From Fredinandcohnia onubensis (GTDB lineage Bacteria; Bacillota; Bacilli; Bacillales; Bacillaceae_L), in the NCBI RefSeq assembly GCF_002734215.1, contig NZ_NSEB01000004.1, positions 1 through 64,000 on the forward strand: a DNA stretch of 64,000 bases, in the 5' to 3' direction. The position numbers were made by a program, and so were the translations under genes. This document shows, in pieces, positions 62,584 to 64,000 of the stretch. Below the pieces are notes generated by a model that saw only the letters and a list, made by a program, of their open reading frames with translations, ran no database searches and had not been told where the DNA came from. Numbering within the stretch: the first letter of the stretch is position 1; every line of letters starts with the position of its first letter.

Positions 62584-62602
62584 CGCCCCGAAGTTTGTCG
62601 AA
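62571..62602 (+). repeat. GTCACAGTGAC…TTTGTCGAA element
   Basis: GTCACAACAGTGACGCCCCG then AAGTTTGTCGAA. It has three additional bases in the palindrome centre and a full Spo0A-box core. Its TGA is the stop codon of the GGDEF/HD-GYP gene. Confidence 0.75.
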
Positions 62603-62658
62603 TGGAATAACTTAACCTTCGTGGAATAGGGTTGAAAGTAAAATTATAATGAAATATC

Positions 62659-62702
62659 AAAAGCCCGATTAGTAATAATCTGTACTAATCGGGCTTTTTT
62701 TG
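62659..62702 (+). terminator. Terminator after the GGDEF/HD-GYP gene
   Basis: AAAAGCCCGATTAGTA (62659-62674) and TACTAATCGGGCTTTT (62683-62698) pair perfectly over 16 bases with an 8-base loop and a run of T. The symmetric A/T ends may let it work on both strands. Confidence 0.9.
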
Positions 62703-62716
62703 GATTTGTCGATTTC

Positions 62717-62789
62717 AAACAAACGTTTGTTTAACGTTCTAGCTCAATAATGGTGTAAAACTATCAATTCAATCAATCGTTTGTTTGAA
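62717..62789. promoter_or_regulatory. Paired operator-like palindromes
   Basis: AAACAAACGTTTGTTT (62717-62732) is a perfect 16-base palindrome; TTCAATCAATCGTTTGTTTG (62768-62787) is a related inverted copy about 50 bases on. The same core is found twice in each copy of the 190-base segment at 21249 and 49601. It has repressor-operator symmetry but lies between convergent genes. Confidence 0.5.
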
Positions 62790-62856
62790 TTACTTTTGTA
62801 AGGTGAAGGGTCATGTAAGTTGAACTGTTATACCAAGAAATTGATATTCTAAAATA

Positions 62857-62921
62857 GGGTCGGAGGGACAGGTCCCTTGTCCCAGTGAAGGTTTAATGGG
62901 TCTTGGGACCTGTCTCGACCC
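62857..62921. repeat. Inverted pair of GGGACAGGTCCC elements
   Basis: GGGTCGGAGGGACAGGTCCC plus TTGTCCC (62857-62883) and an inverse copy GGGTCTTGGGACCTGTCTCG plus ACCC (62898-62921). Together they can fold into one long hairpin, like a BIME of paired REP units. The pair ends one base before the PEP-mutase stop. Confidence 0.7.
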
Positions 62922-62922
62922 A

Positions 62923-63759
62923 TTATTTCACCAAACCAGATACCTCACCGTAAGAAAGAACATTGTATGTCATTTTGCTAAATGTGCGTTGGTTAACGAT
63001 TTCGTCGCCGATCTGTTTCAAGAGGGAGGTACTAGCTCGGAATGGACTTGAACCAGTACTTACTCTTTCAATTCCTATTTCTGATAGCTCGTCTATCGAA
63101 GGAAGCCCAGGAACTGCTAATAGATTAATTGGACACTTGACCGCACTTCGGAGCTTCTGGATTTCGTCAACATCTTTCAAAGCGGGAACGAAGACACAAT
63201 CTGCACCAGCTTCTTCATATAACTTTACACGGTGAATGGCTTCGTCAATACGAGATTCTGGTTCGCCTATATTCAGCCAAAAAATATCCGTGCGTGCATT
63301 GATAAACAACGGAAACCCAATTGAATCACAGTACTCTCGTATGGCAGCAATCTTTTCCTGCTGTAGTATTGGATCATAAATCGGAGAGTTAATGTCACCA
63401 GTCCCATCCTCAAAATTAATGCCAACCACTCCCGCGGATATTAGCTGTTCTATTGTATGTAAAATTTCCTTGGTCGTTTTACCAAAACCTGATTCAATGT
63501 CGGCACTCACAGGTACATCAACAGCATTAACCATATTCTTGATCACACTTAACATAGTCTCAAATGGTATCTCTTGTCCATCAGGATACCCCAGTGACAT
63601 TGCAACCCCTGCGCTCGTTGTCCCAATTGCCTTACATCCACATTCCTCGAACATTTTTGCACTAATTACATCCCATGCATTCGGCAGAATCATGGTTTTC
63701 TTCCCCTTATGAAGAGCCCGAAAAAGTTCTGATTTAGCTATTAGCTGTTCATTTATCAT
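62923..63759 (-). CDS. Isocitrate lyase / PEP mutase family enzyme
   Basis: A 278-residue TIM-barrel enzyme of the PEP mutase/isocitrate lyase superfamily. Metal and substrate motifs: LPNAWDVISAKMFEE, TTSAGVAMSLG, VSADIESGFGKT (metal Asp/Glu near 88) and GINFEDG (Glu near 117), INARTDIF. It has no KKCGH loop, which methylisocitrate and isocitrate lyases need, so a carboxy-phosphonate or oxaloacetate-type reaction is as likely. The start has AAAGGAG in front. Single gene, framed by repeats on both sides. Confidence 0.85.
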   Translation of the reverse strand: MINEQLIAKSELFRALHKGKKTMILPNAWDVISAKMFEECGCKAIGTTSAGVAMSLGYPDGQEIPFETMLSVIKNMVNAVDVPVSADIESGFGKTTKEILHTIEQLISAGVVGINFEDGTGDINSPIYDPILQQEKIAAIREYCDSIGFPLFINARTDIFWLNIGEPESRIDEAIHRVKLYEEAGADCVFVPALKDVDEIQKLRSAVKCPINLLAVPGLPSIDELSEIGIERVSTGSSPFRASTSLLKQIGDEIVNQRTFSKMTYNVLSYGEVSGLVK

Positions 63760-63816
63760 CTCTAATCTCCTTTCTAATTTCGACTCAAAACTATAGATTT
63801 ATTGTAACTTATTTCT

Positions 63817-63884
63817 GGGACAGAGGGACAGGTCCCTCGTACAAATAAAAATATGGTAGGACAAGGGACTGTCCCCGTGACCCT
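63817..63884. repeat. Inverted pair of GGGACAGGTCCC elements
   Basis: GGGACAGAGGGACAGGTCCC plus TCGT (63817-63840), then AGGACAAGGGACTGTCCCCG plus TGACCC (63858-63884) in the inverse direction. The second copy carries GTCAC (in reverse) at its edge, as does the one at 36775. Confidence 0.7.
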
Positions 63885-64000
63885 AAAATGCAAGATTCGC
63901 TTAATTGTCAGAAATAAAATAAATAATTTGACTATTTTAAATAATAGTGATAAATTGGTTTTGGATACCAAATCAGGTTTATTATAGAAAACCAAAAAAA

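Noticed and set aside
18501-63884. A CRISPR array made of the dispersed repeats
   Set aside because: The repeats are far apart, differ in neighbours, and are not regularly spaced; no cas genes are present.
63774-63995. 73-codon minus-strand frame at the right edge
   Set aside because: Composed in part of the repeat pair at 63817-63884; no ribosome binding site.

Overview
The window looks like the chromosome of a low-GC, spore-forming Bacillaceae member (Bacillus in the broad sense). The signs are: Firmicute-type AGGAGG ribosome binding sites with frequent TTG/GTG starts; a BY-kinase/PHP-phosphatase exopolysaccharide cluster; a ComK homologue; DnaD-domain and EcsC-family proteins; Spo0A-box-like sites; and ABC importers that carry no ATPase of their own. 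The genus cannot be settled from the sequence alone. I see no tRNA, rRNA, CRISPR array or prophage.

Region 1 (1-18300) is a capsule/exopolysaccharide (EPS) cluster. A Pro/Glu-rich membrane-anchored protein and a small zinc-ribbon protein lie on the minus strand. The plus strand then carries the chain-length regulator/kinase/phosphatase trio, a membrane UDP-sugar 4,6-dehydratase, galU with an in-frame stop, a structured RNA that looks like the EAR (eps-associated) antitermination element, a decayed type IV pilin gene, and about 750 bases of non-coding sequence. After these come an acetyltransferase, the initiating sugar transferase, three glycosyltransferases, a pyruvyl transferase, a Wzy-like polymerase, a MurJ-like flippase and galE.

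Region 2 (18300-25000) is accessory and decaying. It has REP-like repeats, a frameshifted RAYT transposase coupled by an ATGA overlap to a broken comM, then a DnaD-domain gene, a ComK homologue and an XRE regulator on the minus strand, two very small genes, and several copies of two dispersed repeat families.

Region 3 (25000-36900) is a sugar-uptake and catabolism operon controlled by a divergent ROK repressor. It encodes a lipoprotein, two permeases, an oxidoreductase, a TIM-barrel isomerase, an M81 metallohydrolase, a NagB-like deaminase and a ROK sugar kinase; a secreted M14 carboxypeptidase follows. Region 4 (36900-48340) holds an unknown membrane protein, a DnaD relic, and a second sugar regulon: RpiR and LacI regulators, PfkB kinase, class II aldolase, isomerase, FGGY kinase and RbsABC-type importer. 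This fits a ketohexose phosphate to bisphosphate to triose route.

Region 5 (48340-64000) has a D,D-carboxypeptidase with a small upstream gene, a large helical protein with a DUF4145-like end, a DJ-1/PfpI protein, an EcsC protein, an acyl-CoA-ligase/amidohydrolase/permease operon beside a LysR regulator, small membrane proteins, a GGDEF/HD-GYP cyclic-di-GMP protein and a PEP-mutase family enzyme.

Two repeat families recur at gene 3' ends: a GGGACAGGTCCC...GTCCC element, often in inverted pairs, and a GTCACAGTGAC...TTTGTCGAA element containing a Spo0A-box match. In several genes they supply the last codons or the stop. A 190-base segment linked to the DnaD gene 3' end is also duplicated. Several genes are broken by single-base changes, which could be true decay or sequence error.
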